64,000 nucleotides of DNA from Clostridiaceae bacterium (GTDB taxonomy: Bacteria; Bacillota; Clostridia; Oscillospirales; Acutalibacteraceae): NCBI GenBank assembly GCA_030530095.1, contig JAUMVO010000006.1, positions 1-64,000 of the forward strand. The letters are read 5' to 3'. Shown here one piece after another: positions 1-8,350 of the stretch. Position 1 is the stretch's first letter; each line of letters begins with the position of its first letter. The notes beneath the pieces were generated by a model. That model saw only the letters and a program-made list of their open reading frames with translations, made no database searches and had not been told where the DNA came from. Made by a program: the position numbers and the translations under genes.

Positions 1-83
1 AAACTCCGGAGAGACTTTTCAGAGATTCGGGCATATTTGATTAAAATCAGAAAAAGTGCCAAATCTCCCCTGCCAAACAAGCC

Positions 84-118
84 AAAAGGCGTTTCAGCAA
101 TTCTGAACCGCCTTTTAA
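84..118. terminator. Hairpin terminator at left edge
   Basis: AAAAGGCG (84-91) pairs with CGCCTTTT (109-116), with an inner TTCAG/CTGAA stem. The A and T flanks make it bidirectional. It lies downstream of the minus-strand gene ending at 204 and directly abuts the direct repeat that starts at 111. Confidence 0.6.
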
Positions 119-157
119 TTAGTTATGTGGAAAGATTTGAAGCCGGGGTGGTGCAAT
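111..157 (+). repeat. 47-bp direct repeat, left copy
   Basis: This segment matches 9700-9746 at 39 of 47 positions. The best conserved parts are AGTTATGTG and GGGGTGGTGCAAT. The two copies are in the same orientation and bracket a block of almost entirely minus-strand accessory genes. Whether they are attachment sites, remnants of a dispersed repeat or a duplicated regulatory tract cannot be decided from one window. Confidence 0.6.
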
Positions 158-203
158 AATTGCTATAGCGTAACCTGGGCCATACACAACCTCAGGTTTT
201 CTT

Positions 204-1193
204 TCAGCTCTCCAAAAAATGCGATTCCAATTCATCCGATTCAGCCGTCAACGAACCGTCTGCCGTTAAAATCGGAGTATCAAGTATTGATTTGACGGTA
301 ACCGCCATGGAAGCTGCCATTGCAATTTTTTTCTTACTTTCAGTGCAATACAGAGAATAGTCATCTCCCTCGTTGTTAAAGACCGTTTCCATATCGCATA
401 TCAGAGGAAGAAAATGAGCGTCGGTATTTGCTAATGCAGTATAAAACATATTAGTTCTTCTTCTGATTGCTATACATTGAAAAGCACCGTTTTCAAGCTC
501 TTCACAGTATTCGGTTGCCATAGCAGCATTCGCCTGTGCATCCTCGAGGTTTTTACCGGCTTTTGCACCGACGATAGTACCCATAATAAGCAAAGCCGGA
601 CCGGCGACAAGGCCGCCGAGTATAGCAGTTCCGCCTGCGACTCCCAAGCCACCTGACGCAATAGATCCGCCGCCAAAGAATGCAAGTGTTGCATTGGAAG
701 CAGCTGCGCCGCTTAAAGTGCCGATTGCCGTTCCCGTAGAAGCAGTTGCCAAAGCACCGGCTGCACTGTATGCGCCAAAAGCAGAAAGTGCTCCTCCGCC
801 GATGCCCATCAAACTTCCTTTGGCCATTGAAGAAGCGAAAGAGGAGATTTCTTCCAGTTCTTCAAAATCCGTACTGTCAACATGGAACTTACTCAATTCT
901 TCCAATCCTTCGGAGTTTTGAAAATCCACATTTTTAATCTTTTTAAAAGTGTCCAGAAATCTTTTGACATTGTTATCAAGCACAAAGATTTTTTCTTTTC
1001 CGAGATTGTCAAGTGCTTCACCGCATTGCCTGCGCAGTTCTTCAAGGCGGAGAGCTGCGTTTTCAATTCTCTCGTCAGAATTCTGATTTAGTTTTTTTGC
1101 ATTGGATTGATCCACTGCGGCTCCGATGGTTTTTGATACTCCCGATATGCCTGTAACAGCGGCAATCCCTATAAATAATAAAGGTAATGGCAT
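204..1193 (-). CDS. Glycine-zipper membrane-associated protein, function unknown
   Basis: A 329-residue protein that I do not recognise by name. It opens with a short hydrophobic stretch, followed by a coiled-coil-prone region (about residues 30-110) and then a long Gly/Ala/Ser-rich hydrophobic core (about 125-215) with many GxxxG and AxxxG spacings, typical of glycine zippers that insert into or pack against membranes. The C-terminal third is acidic and soluble. It starts 13 bp downstream of the TerB-like gene, and the 535-codon frame before that also carries a Gly/Ala-rich core, so the three genes (3723 to 204) probably form one operon. A pore-forming or membrane-stress role is only a guess. 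Confidence 0.7.
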   Translation of the reverse strand: MPLPLLFIGIAAVTGISGVSKTIGAAVDQSNAKKLNQNSDERIENAALRLEELRRQCGEALDNLGKEKIFVLDNNVKRFLDTFKKIKNVDFQNSEGLEELSKFHVDSTDFEELEEISSFASSMAKGSLMGIGGGALSAFGAYSAAGALATASTGTAIGTLSGAAASNATLAFFGGGSIASGGLGVAGGTAILGGLVAGPALLIMGTIVGAKAGKNLEDAQANAAMATEYCEELENGAFQCIAIRRRTNMFYTALANTDAHFLPLICDMETVFNNEGDDYSLYCTESKKKIAMAASMAVTVKSILDTPILTADGSLTAESDELESHFLES

Positions 1194-1206
1194 ATTTTAC
1201 TCCCCG

Positions 1207-2145
1207 TTATTTTTTAAACTTGTTGAAGAACTTTCCGATTTTTTCTTCTACTTCAAGTTCCTTGACTTTTGATTTGATACCGTCTGCAAGTTGCCCGGTT
1301 TTTGAACTTATCTCATCAATAACTCCTGATTCATCAATCTTTTCTTTAACCTGTGAAACAACAGCGGATGTCTTTTCCGTGACCGCTTCAGCGACAGGAG
1401 CTGTAACTTCTTTAACTTTGTTGGTTACAGGAGCAGTTTTCTCTTTTACGGCATCCGTTACCGGCTCCGTTTTTTCCTTAACCGCATCCATTGCTCTTGA
1501 ATAAGCGTTTTTTCTGACCTCCAGCTGCTCAACTGTTTTAACATTTTCATCCTCGATTAAGTAATACACGCTATTCAGAATGACACTGCGCCTGTTATTC
1601 AATTCCGCAATCAATTCCTGATAATTCGGACTTGCTTCCTCTTTTTCATTAACAAACTGTATTTCACAGTCAACAGCATTAATAGCTTGAATACTCTGCT
1701 CCAATTCGCTCATGATGTCGGTTCCCAAATCCGTCTTTTGGGCTATGTGCTTAATTATTCCCTTTTCATTGTCATGATAATCACCGTTGCTCAAAGCAAT
1801 AGCAAGCATATTCCATATTACCCATCTCGAAGAGAATATTTTTTCTCCGACATACGCTTCGCCCGAAAGAGACGGAATTGCATAAACACTCTCACTGAAG
1901 CCAAAAGCATCATCGATTTCATCGATAAGGAAATCATAATAATCTTTTTCTGTATTTTTAGCCTTTCCGTCAAACTCACTTATAACTTTTTCTTTATAAT
2001 CGGTTGTCAGGTTGAGGCATAATTCATCTTCAAGTGTTTTAACTATTTCGTTGAATTTTTCTAGCTCTTTCTGAGATATTTCACCATCTGCATTCATAAG
2101 AATGTAGAATGCTTTTATTACAGCATAAAAATCAAATTTTTTCAT
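1207..2145 (-). CDS. TerB-like protein with amphipathic repeat tail
   Basis: 312 residues. The N-terminal region (about 1-150) is helical with ADGEISQKELEKF, resembling the acidic metal-binding helices of the TerB/DjlA tellurite-resistance fold. After a linker, residues of about 215-290 form a series of short repeats (VKEKTEPVTDA, VKEKTAPVTNK, VTEKTSAVVSQ) that look like apolipoprotein- or LEA-type amphipathic helices. TerB proteins belong to envelope and phage stress networks in other bacteria. The neighbours on both sides are Gly/Ala-rich membrane-active-looking proteins, 9 and 13 bp away, so co-transcription is likely. The family assignment rests on pattern only. Confidence 0.65.
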   Translation of the reverse strand: MKKFDFYAVIKAFYILMNADGEISQKELEKFNEIVKTLEDELCLNLTTDYKEKVISEFDGKAKNTEKDYYDFLIDEIDDAFGFSESVYAIPSLSGEAYVGEKIFSSRWVIWNMLAIALSNGDYHDNEKGIIKHIAQKTDLGTDIMSELEQSIQAINAVDCEIQFVNEKEEASPNYQELIAELNNRRSVILNSVYYLIEDENVKTVEQLEVRKNAYSRAMDAVKEKTEPVTDAVKEKTAPVTNKVKEVTAPVAEAVTEKTSAVVSQVKEKIDESGVIDEISSKTGQLADGIKSKVKELEVEEKIGKFFNKFKK

Positions 2146-2154
2146 TTGTTCTCC

Positions 2155-3723
2155 TTATAGTTTAAAGCTGTCATCAGACAACATTAATGTGTCAAATTCA
2201 TCCTGCGAACTGAACTGAACTTCGTGTCCCAATAATCTTTGAATTTGCGCGTTCCCTTTTATAAAGCCGTTAGAGTCATTATTCAGAATAGCGTTATCCA
2301 TTTCCGTAAAAGCATTTGTAAATGTATCGAGATGCTCAGTCATATACCGCTCAACTGCACGGCTCATTTCCTCACGATATTGTAGAATCAATTCAATAGC
2401 TTCTTTACACTCTGCTTCAATTACTTTGCGATTCTCAACCGACAAATTGTATTCCTTTAATGAGGTGGCTAACTCATCATATACCGCCACAGCAGCAGAG
2501 TAACCGAAGGTACTGCCTGCAATTCCCGCAACAACAGTCAATGCAGTCGAACCTGCGCCGGCTACGGCAGCAACGGCGATTGTGGAATAAAACGCAGACC
2601 CGATTTGAGCAACGCCGTTTTTCCCGAGCAGTTCTATACACTCGGCACCGTCAATTTCACCGTGTATGTATTTTGACATTGTCTTGCCGACATTTATTGT
2701 TGTTGAAACCAATGTTGACGGAAGCTGAGTGCCTGAAAGAGTTCTTACATATTGGCTGCCTGAGTTTTGCATTATGCCCTTTACAACTGAGCCGGAAAAT
2801 GCTGTTGCATAGCTGTATGCCGCACCCTTGCCGGTATCTTTGGCAAAATCTATAGAAGCGGTTTTTACATCTTTTTCACCGTTTGCACAGGCTACAATAT
2901 TCTTTATCATAGATATTGAACCGGAAATAATTGCACCTGTTTTTGCCTGTTCCATTCCCGCACGATGTGCAACGGAAACTATATCTTTTGCAACGGACAA
3001 TTCGGGATGTAAACGGGCGAATATCGCTTCATCATTTGTGACATTGCTCTGCTTTAGATTATCTCTTGTTTTTTCGATTTCCTGTATTCTTTCCTGATGT
3101 CTCGCAGCAAGAGCTTTGTCACCTCTTGATTCAGCACTTTCAACCTGCTTTTTAAGCTCCTCAATTCTTTCGTTGTAATCTTTAATGACATCATCGTAAA
3201 AATCTTTTGGAATTTCAATTTCAACATCATTATTGCGATACTTATCGAATTTTGATCCTAACAGTTTACTGGCACATGATTTTGCATCGCCGCCGACAAA
3301 CTTAACCTGTGTCGCAGAACCGTCTATGTATATTCCTTCAGAATCAAGCTCAGCTAAATCAAATAATTCATCGTTAACTTTACCCACAGAAACGCCTCTG
3401 GATTTATCATATGACTCAGTCATATCATCGGTCCTGATAATCCGAGTATTGTCATCATTAATGGCTTTTTCTGCATTGCTTTTTGCCACCGACTTTGTTT
3501 CAGCGGAGAAACCGGCTTGTTGCTTTATATTTTGATACTCATTATCCTTATTAACCTTAGATTCTGATATTTCTTTTAAGCCTTTGGTCAGCTCTTTGCC
3601 CTGGTCTTTTCCGACATATGAAGAAACATGCTCTTTTACAGCACTTCCGTAACGCCTAATAACATCAGCAGAAGCACCTTCGAGTATTTTTCTTTTAATT
3701 TGTTTCTTGTCATCCTTATTCAT
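2155..3723 (-). CDS. Large Gly/Ala-rich protein with coiled coil, unknown function
   Basis: 522 residues from the ATG at 3723, chosen over an ATG 39 bp upstream because GGGAG sits 8 nt before it. The first 270 residues are charged and helical, with a coiled coil around the segment IKDYNERIEELKKQVESAE. The centre (about 270-420) is hydrophobic and Gly/Ala-rich (SGSISMIKN, AVAAVAGAGSTALTVVAGIAG), and the C-terminus is helical. I do not recognise the family. A promoter with TTGTAA and TAAAAT separated by 17 bp lies upstream (3753-3781). It appears to head the three-gene operon running down to 204. Confidence 0.7.
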   Translation of the reverse strand: MNKDDKKQIKRKILEGASADVIRRYGSAVKEHVSSYVGKDQGKELTKGLKEISESKVNKDNEYQNIKQQAGFSAETKSVAKSNAEKAINDDNTRIIRTDDMTESYDKSRGVSVGKVNDELFDLAELDSEGIYIDGSATQVKFVGGDAKSCASKLLGSKFDKYRNNDVEIEIPKDFYDDVIKDYNERIEELKKQVESAESRGDKALAARHQERIQEIEKTRDNLKQSNVTNDEAIFARLHPELSVAKDIVSVAHRAGMEQAKTGAIISGSISMIKNIVACANGEKDVKTASIDFAKDTGKGAAYSYATAFSGSVVKGIMQNSGSQYVRTLSGTQLPSTLVSTTINVGKTMSKYIHGEIDGAECIELLGKNGVAQIGSAFYSTIAVAAVAGAGSTALTVVAGIAGSTFGYSAAVAVYDELATSLKEYNLSVENRKVIEAECKEAIELILQYREEMSRAVERYMTEHLDTFTNAFTEMDNAILNNDSNGFIKGNAQIQRLLGHEVQFSSQDEFDTLMLSDDSFKL

Positions 3724-3752
3724 AAGTCTAACTCCCAATAGATTGTGATTAA

Positions 3753-3781
3753 ATTTTATCACAAATATATTTCTTTTACAA
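3753..3781 (-). promoter_or_regulatory. Sigma-A-type promoter for the 3723-204 operon
   Basis: On the minus strand TTGTAA (3776-3781) and TAAAAT (3753-3758) are 17 bp apart, about 30 bp before the start codon at 3723. Confidence 0.55.
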
Positions 3782-3844
3782 TACGCCTGTTTTTAAACTG
3801 GCCACCTGAATCCCATTATCAGGACTTTACTGACTGTTCTGTCC

Positions 3845-3872
3845 TTTACAAAATTTAATTAATCTATATAAT
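3845..3872 (+). promoter_or_regulatory. Sigma-A-type promoter for the 3904 gene
   Basis: TTTACA (3845-3850) and TATAAT (3867-3872) with a 16-bp spacer, followed by GGAGGGAG before the ATG at 3904. Confidence 0.6.
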
Positions 3873-3903
3873 TTATTCAAAAATAATTCGGAGGGAGAAT
3901 CCT

Positions 3904-4170
3904 ATGAAATACGATTTGGAAAAGGCGCATAAATTCAGCTGCAACAATATGCCTGAACTTAAAAAGGATAAGCTGTGCGGATGCTTTCATTGCCTTACAA
4001 TGTTCGACCCTGCAGATATTGAGGACTGGATAATCCTTCCGTGCGAATGCGACAGGCTGGGAACTGCCGTCTGTCCGTATTGCGGCATTGATTCGGTTAT
4101 CGGCTCTTATTCCGGATTCCCGATAACAATAGATTTTCTTGAAGCAATGTACAAAAAATTTTTTGCTTGA
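3904..4170 (+). CDS. Small cytoplasmic zinc-type protein
   Basis: 88 residues, preceded by a strong GGAGGGAG site. It has CGCFHC near residue 24 and CPYCGIDSVIGSYSGFPIT near residue 58, the signature of a widespread small protein family usually annotated only as cytoplasmic protein. The Cys pairs suggest a structural zinc. Function is unknown. The terminator that should follow it is cut in half (4175-4192) and fused to a remnant of another gene, so it may now be co-transcribed with that remnant. Confidence 0.7.
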   Translation: MKYDLEKAHKFSCNNMPELKKDKLCGCFHCLTMFDPADIEDWIILPCECDRLGTAVCPYCGIDSVIGSYSGFPITIDFLEAMYKKFFA

Positions 4171-4194
4171 CAAAAAGGGACTGCGATGCAGTGA

Positions 4195-4881
4195 TTTGCC
4201 GAGCTTGCTGAAAAGTGGAAAGAAGAACTTGCCAAAAAGGAAGGCGAAATCAATACTCTTAAAAAGAAATACGGTATTCTTGAAGAAGAGCTGTTTGATG
4301 TTAAGAATAAGCAGAGTCACAACGAAGAACGGCTGACAAATGAAAATAATGCGCTAAAAGAAGAACTCAACAAGAAGGATGAACTTTTGAATTATTACAG
4401 TCAAAAGAAGAATTATCCGAAATCACTTGATAAAATACTTGACTGGGCAAGCGACAAATTTGAAGGAAGGCTTTACTTCCATGAAAGAGCATATAAAACA
4501 ATGAAAAATGCAGACCCAAGCAAGTATGATGCACAACAGATTTGTGACTCTCTTGTATATCTGGCAACCGACTATTGGGAGTATATTTTCGGAACAATGA
4601 GCCTGACGGAGCTGAACCGCAAATGTTCAGAAAAATACGGAAGGCCTTATGAAATAACACCTCTTTCAGATTACACAATCGAAAGTGCTGCTTTTGAGTA
4701 TAAAATCAAGTACTTTGTCGGTCAGGACGGAAAGAAACATGAAAGTGTACTTGATCAGCATCTTAAAGTTGGAAATAAATCGGACAACCTGTTAAGGATT
4801 TACTTCCTTCTTGACAAGGAAAAGAAACTTATTGTGATAGGTTCACTTCCGGCACATCTTAGTAATGTAAAAAAGTTTTGA
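4195..4881 (+). pseudogene. 5'-truncated coiled-coil gene remnant
   Basis: An open frame of about 228 codons runs from just after an in-frame TGA at 4192-4194 to the stop at 4881 and has no ATG start; a TTG at 4387 is the only plausible internal start. The decoded product begins abruptly in a coiled coil (FAELAEKWKEELAKKEGE onward) and ends in a compact domain (KSDNLLRIYFLLDKEKKLIV, then GSLPAHL). The upstream edge coincides with half of a terminator hairpin whose intact twin is at 10205-10227. Together these show that the 5' part was lost by deletion or recombination. The C-terminal domain may still be made from the internal TTG. Confidence 0.7.
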
Positions 4882-4894
4882 AAAAAAGCAAAAG

Positions 4895-4923
4895 AAAAGA
4901 CCGCTGAAAAGCGGTCTTTTTGT
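4895..4923. terminator. Hairpin terminator between convergent genes
   Basis: AAAAGACCGC (4895-4904) and GCGGTCTTTT (4911-4920) enclose a 6-nt loop and are flanked by A and T runs. The same stem recurs in the terminator at 18361. Confidence 0.85.
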
Positions 4924-4936
4924 TGTATCATTTTAA

Positions 4937-5221
4937 TTATTTATCAGTATTATCCTCGGCAACATGAGCGGTAATTTTAGCTCTGCGGGAACGGATTCTT
5001 TCAAGCATTTCTTCCTTTTGTTGTTTCTTTGAAGGTATGGTTCCGTCAAATACTATGTTACGATTCGAATTGGAAGAATGATACGAAGGCCCTGAACTTT
5101 TACTGTGACCGGTTATCAGCTTTTTCTGAGAACTGCGAAGCGCATCATCCCAGAAATCGACTTTTCCGTTTCCGTCATAGTCGAACATAATATTGTTTAT
5201 ATCATCAAAGAAATCGCCCAT
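4937..5221 (-). CDS. Small EF-hand protein
   Basis: 94 residues, with GGAGGTG 7 nt before the ATG. The N-terminus (MGDFFDDINNIMF) leads into one canonical EF-hand/dockerin-type calcium loop, DYDGNGKVDFWDD, near residue 14. The remainder is Ser-rich and then basic and helical (EEMLERIRSRRAKITA). No signal peptide is visible, so it is probably intracellular and not a cellulosomal dockerin. The gene upstream starts with the same kind of module (FDVDGDGKITDFDFD), 39 bp away, which suggests that the two proteins share a partner or calcium response. Confidence 0.75.
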   Translation of the reverse strand: MGDFFDDINNIMFDYDGNGKVDFWDDALRSSQKKLITGHSKSSGPSYHSSNSNRNIVFDGTIPSKKQQKEEMLERIRSRRAKITAHVAEDNTDK

Positions 5222-5260
5222 ATTTTCACCTCCGCAGAACAGATTCAGATTTGTTCAGCC

Positions 5261-6697
5261 TTAAATCTTTCTGATAATTTTCTTTGTTCTTTCCAACGGA
5301 AATGGCGCACCGACTTTCATATACTGACCGACAGAAACAATTTCTCCTTCTATTTTCTTGTTGCCGAAGGGAACGAGCACTCTATCGCCGGCTTTCAGCG
5401 TTTCATCATCTGTCAGATAATGATAAATGCGGTCTGCGTTCTCAACGAGAACTCCGCAGTAAGTATAAAGCGTCTTGTCCTGCGCAGCCTCTTTCAGCTG
5501 TTCAAAGCGTTTCTCGCGTTCCGCCAAATACCGATTCTGCTCCTCTTCCCTGCGTTTTTGATTACGGGCATTTTGGAATTCTTCGGCTGTTTCGTAATCT
5601 TCAACTTTCAGTCCGTAACAGTCAGCATTTTCATACTGCGAACGCCATGCGTATCTGTTATCTTCATTTTCGGATAACGTCTGATTATCCTCGGATTCAC
5701 TGTAACCGAGTTCTGCAAGATATTGCTCAATCCTGCTTTCAAATTCCGGTATTTCATCCTGTACCATACCATTTTTAATTCTCTTTACAATCGGGAACAG
5801 CTTATCTCTGAAACAAACCAGAACCTTTGGGTTTTCCTCACAATTGCACCGGCAATCATAAATAATTGCATCTATAAAATCATTTATGGATTTCCAGTCG
5901 GAACCTGCTTTTTTCAGATTTCCCGAATAGAGAATGGCTGCCACAGCATAATACCCGCAATTAAGCGCCTGAACAATGTAATCGGATAGATTGATGCAGC
6001 ATTTTTTCATCAGTTTCAGTGCTTTCTGACACTTGTCGGGATTTTCGTGAAGATAATCGACAAGAGCATTTCTGTATTCGTACGGATATGTGAATTTGTC
6101 AAAGAACCAATTAGTCATCGACTCGGATGCAAAATCCTCAAGTTCGGCATACGGACCGAATTGTTCAATACACCATCCCCATGCCTCAAATGCAAGTTTC
6201 GTATCATAACGGCACAGTTTCCAAATAACCTCATCTATTCCCATCTCTCTTGAATCTTTTTCGTCGGGAAGCGAGCAAGGAACAGCGAAATTATCCTTAA
6301 TTGCTTTGGCATACAGGAAGCCCTGTACGGGATCAAGATATCTTGCAGCGAGTACTGAATCGGATTTAAGTTCTATGAATTTCTTACACTTATCAATTCG
6401 TTCTCCGCCTAATTCAAACGAAACATTAAGCGTAAGTCCATCGTCCCGATCGTCTTCATCTTCCGACAATTCAACTTCAAGTTCAAGAGCGTCGAGATAC
6501 TCCTCTTCCGTATCATAGTCATCGGGAGATACTCCGTAATCGCTGCCGTCTATTGTTTCATATTTCCATGAATCGTCTTTTTCTTCATCGTCATTCATTA
6601 CCTGATTGTAAAGGAAATAATCAAGGTCAAAGTCGAAATCGGTAATTTTGCCGTCACCGTCGACGTCAAATAATGAATCCCAAAAATCCAGTGCCAT
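5261..6697 (-). CDS. EF-hand protein with C-terminal PriA-NTD-like domain
   Basis: 478 residues. Residues 1-25 hold an EF-hand (FDVDGDGKITDFDFD). Next come a very acidic linker and a helical middle domain rich in Cys and Trp (about 110-320), which I do not recognise. After a charged coiled coil, the last 75 residues (YTYCGVLVENADRIYHYLTD, then GDRVLVPFGNKKIEGEIVSV) resemble the N-terminal DNA 3'-end-binding beta-barrel of the primosomal helicase PriA. The ribosome site GTGAGGTAG overlaps the TAG that ends the read-through frame of the upstream gene, a sign of translational coupling. The function is unknown. Confidence 0.7.
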   Translation of the reverse strand: MALDFWDSLFDVDGDGKITDFDFDLDYFLYNQVMNDDEEKDDSWKYETIDGSDYGVSPDDYDTEEEYLDALELEVELSEDEDDRDDGLTLNVSFELGGERIDKCKKFIELKSDSVLAARYLDPVQGFLYAKAIKDNFAVPCSLPDEKDSREMGIDEVIWKLCRYDTKLAFEAWGWCIEQFGPYAELEDFASESMTNWFFDKFTYPYEYRNALVDYLHENPDKCQKALKLMKKCCINLSDYIVQALNCGYYAVAAILYSGNLKKAGSDWKSINDFIDAIIYDCRCNCEENPKVLVCFRDKLFPIVKRIKNGMVQDEIPEFESRIEQYLAELGYSESEDNQTLSENEDNRYAWRSQYENADCYGLKVEDYETAEEFQNARNQKRREEEQNRYLAEREKRFEQLKEAAQDKTLYTYCGVLVENADRIYHYLTDDETLKAGDRVLVPFGNKKIEGEIVSVGQYMKVGAPFPLERTKKIIRKI

Positions 6698-6701
6698 AAT
6701 T

Positions 6702-6839
6702 CTACCTCACAATTATATTGTCATCTGTTAGGTCAATTACAGATTCTCCAACATCAAAATCTGAAACAAACAACAAATCTTCCCTCCACAAAGGAAGGGC
6801 GTATCTGCATCTTTCTCCGCGAGTATTTATAAAACGATT
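6702..6839 (-). other. In-frame read-through extension after a TGA
   Basis: Directly after the TGA of the zinc-ribbon gene (6840-6842), the same frame stays open for 45 codons. It decodes to a protein-like sequence (RFINTRGERCRYALPLW, then WREDLLFVSDFDVGESVIDL) and ends in TAG at 6702-6704. That TAG overlaps the ribosome site of the next gene. The gene therefore originally ended here and not at 6840. Confidence 0.6.
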
Positions 6840-7163
6840 TCATTTTTTACAGAGTAATCTTCCATTTGTTTTTGTTATGACATAACTTTCATACTCTCCG
6901 CACAGTTCACAAACATGGTCTTTTGTTTCTTCCTTAACTCTTAAGCTGATGTTGGGACCGCAAGCTATCATGTGAGGGCCTTTATTGTTCTTAAAAAAAC
7001 AGCTTGGAAAAGAAAGATTATGTGTTGTCCCGTCATCTTCCATTATTTTTATTAAACTACCCTCTATTCTTTTAACTTTTGCGGGGCGTTTTATTGTATG
7101 TTCACCATTTTCATCCGGAGGACAATAAAACACCTTATCATTATAAGTCTTTCCTGCTGCCAT
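6840..7163 (-). CDS. Zinc-ribbon protein, interrupted by in-frame TGA
   Basis: 107 residues to the first stop. It has an SH3-like N-terminal half (KRPAKVKRIEGSLIKIMEDD) and a zinc ribbon near the C-terminus, CELCG ... RLLCKK. In such ribbons the second knuckle is CxxC, and the codon after CKK is TGA, one base from TGC/TGT (Cys). The frame then continues for 45 sensible codons to 6702. The gene is either inactivated by a nonsense change, truncated but functional, or decoded by recoding; I see no convincing SECIS hairpin right after the TGA. It sits 9 bp after the ADP-ribosylglycohydrolase gene, so it is probably in the same operon. Confidence 0.7.
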   Translation of the reverse strand: MAAGKTYNDKVFYCPPDENGEHTIKRPAKVKRIEGSLIKIMEDDGTTHNLSFPSCFFKNNKGPHMIACGPNISLRVKEETKDHVCELCGEYESYVITKTNGRLLCKK

Positions 7164-7172
7164 ACGTTCACC

Positions 7173-8294
7173 TCATAATCTTTTCATATAGACATATTTT
7201 CTCAGCCAGTTTTCATCGGTATAGGAACCATACTCACTCATCGGACAGCCCGTAGTCAGATCATCGGCTATTTCAAGAATAACATCGTGAAGTTCAATGT
7301 TTTCTTTCCACTTACTGTCAATTGCATCATATCCGAGCAATGCACCGAGAATATTTCCGGTTATTGCACCTGTCGAATCACTGTCGCCATTATGATTGAC
7401 GGCAGCAATAATTCCCTTTGAAAAATCGTTTTGATACTTAAGCGAACAGTAAACTGCAATCGCCAGAGCTTCTTCGGCAACCCAGCCTTTGCCGAGCTTA
7501 TGGATATTATCCAAATCGCTTTTGCTGTTTGCGGCAAGCTCAACGGCAAGATTAACTATATCCGACATTTCGTTGACATGTTCGTCATCTTTGAAAAGCT
7601 TACAAACGAATTCGTTTGCTTCGGTAACTGCGCTGTAAATATCTCTGTTCCTGTAAACGATGCTGTGAATTATATGTGTAAGTATAGCCGCAGGCATATA
7701 TCCCAGCGAATGGCTGTGTGTAATTGCGGCAATCTGAGCGCCTTCAATGTCAAGCGCTTTGGAATCCGTTTTACCGTACAAAAGCGCAACCGGCGCAACA
7801 CGCATAACTCCGCCGCAGCCTTTACTGTCGTTCTGCTTTTCAGCTATAAAATCCTCGGGATGCTCATCACACAGTTTTTGCCTGGCCAATGCAGAAATAC
7901 ACGTATTTCCCGGTGATCTTCTGTGATAAAGCTCCGGAACATCGCAAAGCCAACTTTTTCTGCCTTCGTTCCCATTTTCGAAATAAGGGTTTTCCTGAGT
8001 ATAAAGCCAGTCAAGATAAGCGTACTGAACATAGCAACGGGGAAACGCCATTATTCCGCGTAATTTGCCTCTCGTGTCGCCGATCAGGAGTCCTGTTGCC
8101 GTAAACAATGTCATCTGGGTATCGTCGGTTATAAGTGCCTTGCCGCTGCCTTTGTCAAAAACATACTCGGTAATACCGTTTTCACCGAAACGGTCAAATA
8201 TTTCATTTTCATACATGAACTCAATCGGAGCACCGAGAGCATCCCCTGCCGCTCCGCCGATTAGACAACCTCTAATTTTATCGTTTTTACTCAT
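7173..8294 (-). CDS. ADP-ribosylglycohydrolase family protein
   Basis: 373 residues, of the DraG/ADP-ribosylhydrolase fold that removes ADP-ribose from proteins or small molecules using two Mg2+. The glycine-rich start RGCLIGGAAGDALGAPIEF, the metal ligands in TDDTQMTLFTA (near 65) and the C-terminal DSDSTGAITGNILGALLG (near 310) are all present, so it is likely active. The ATG at 8294 is preferred over 8306 because AGTGAG lies 7 nt before it. Its neighbours are proteins of unknown role; a link to toxin or NAD-based defence is possible but only inferred from the family. Confidence 0.9.
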   Translation of the reverse strand: MSKNDKIRGCLIGGAAGDALGAPIEFMYENEIFDRFGENGITEYVFDKGSGKALITDDTQMTLFTATGLLIGDTRGKLRGIMAFPRCYVQYAYLDWLYTQENPYFENGNEGRKSWLCDVPELYHRRSPGNTCISALARQKLCDEHPEDFIAEKQNDSKGCGGVMRVAPVALLYGKTDSKALDIEGAQIAAITHSHSLGYMPAAILTHIIHSIVYRNRDIYSAVTEANEFVCKLFKDDEHVNEMSDIVNLAVELAANSKSDLDNIHKLGKGWVAEEALAIAVYCSLKYQNDFSKGIIAAVNHNGDSDSTGAITGNILGALLGYDAIDSKWKENIELHDVILEIADDLTTGCPMSEYGSYTDENWLRKYVYMKRL

Positions 8295-8350
8295 ATCCCA
8301 TCTCACTTTATTCTTTGTTTGTCTTCAGGCCATACGCTATGATGTAAAGC

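Noticed and set aside
6840..6842. Genome-wide TGA = Trp code
   Set aside because: Many genes here end properly at TGA (for example 4879-4881, 14408-14410, 14994-14996), so TGA is a normal stop.
6780..6842. Clear selenocysteine insertion hairpin after the TGA
   Set aside because: Only a 3-bp CTC/GAG pairing is visible in the 40 nt after the TGA; too weak to claim a SECIS element.
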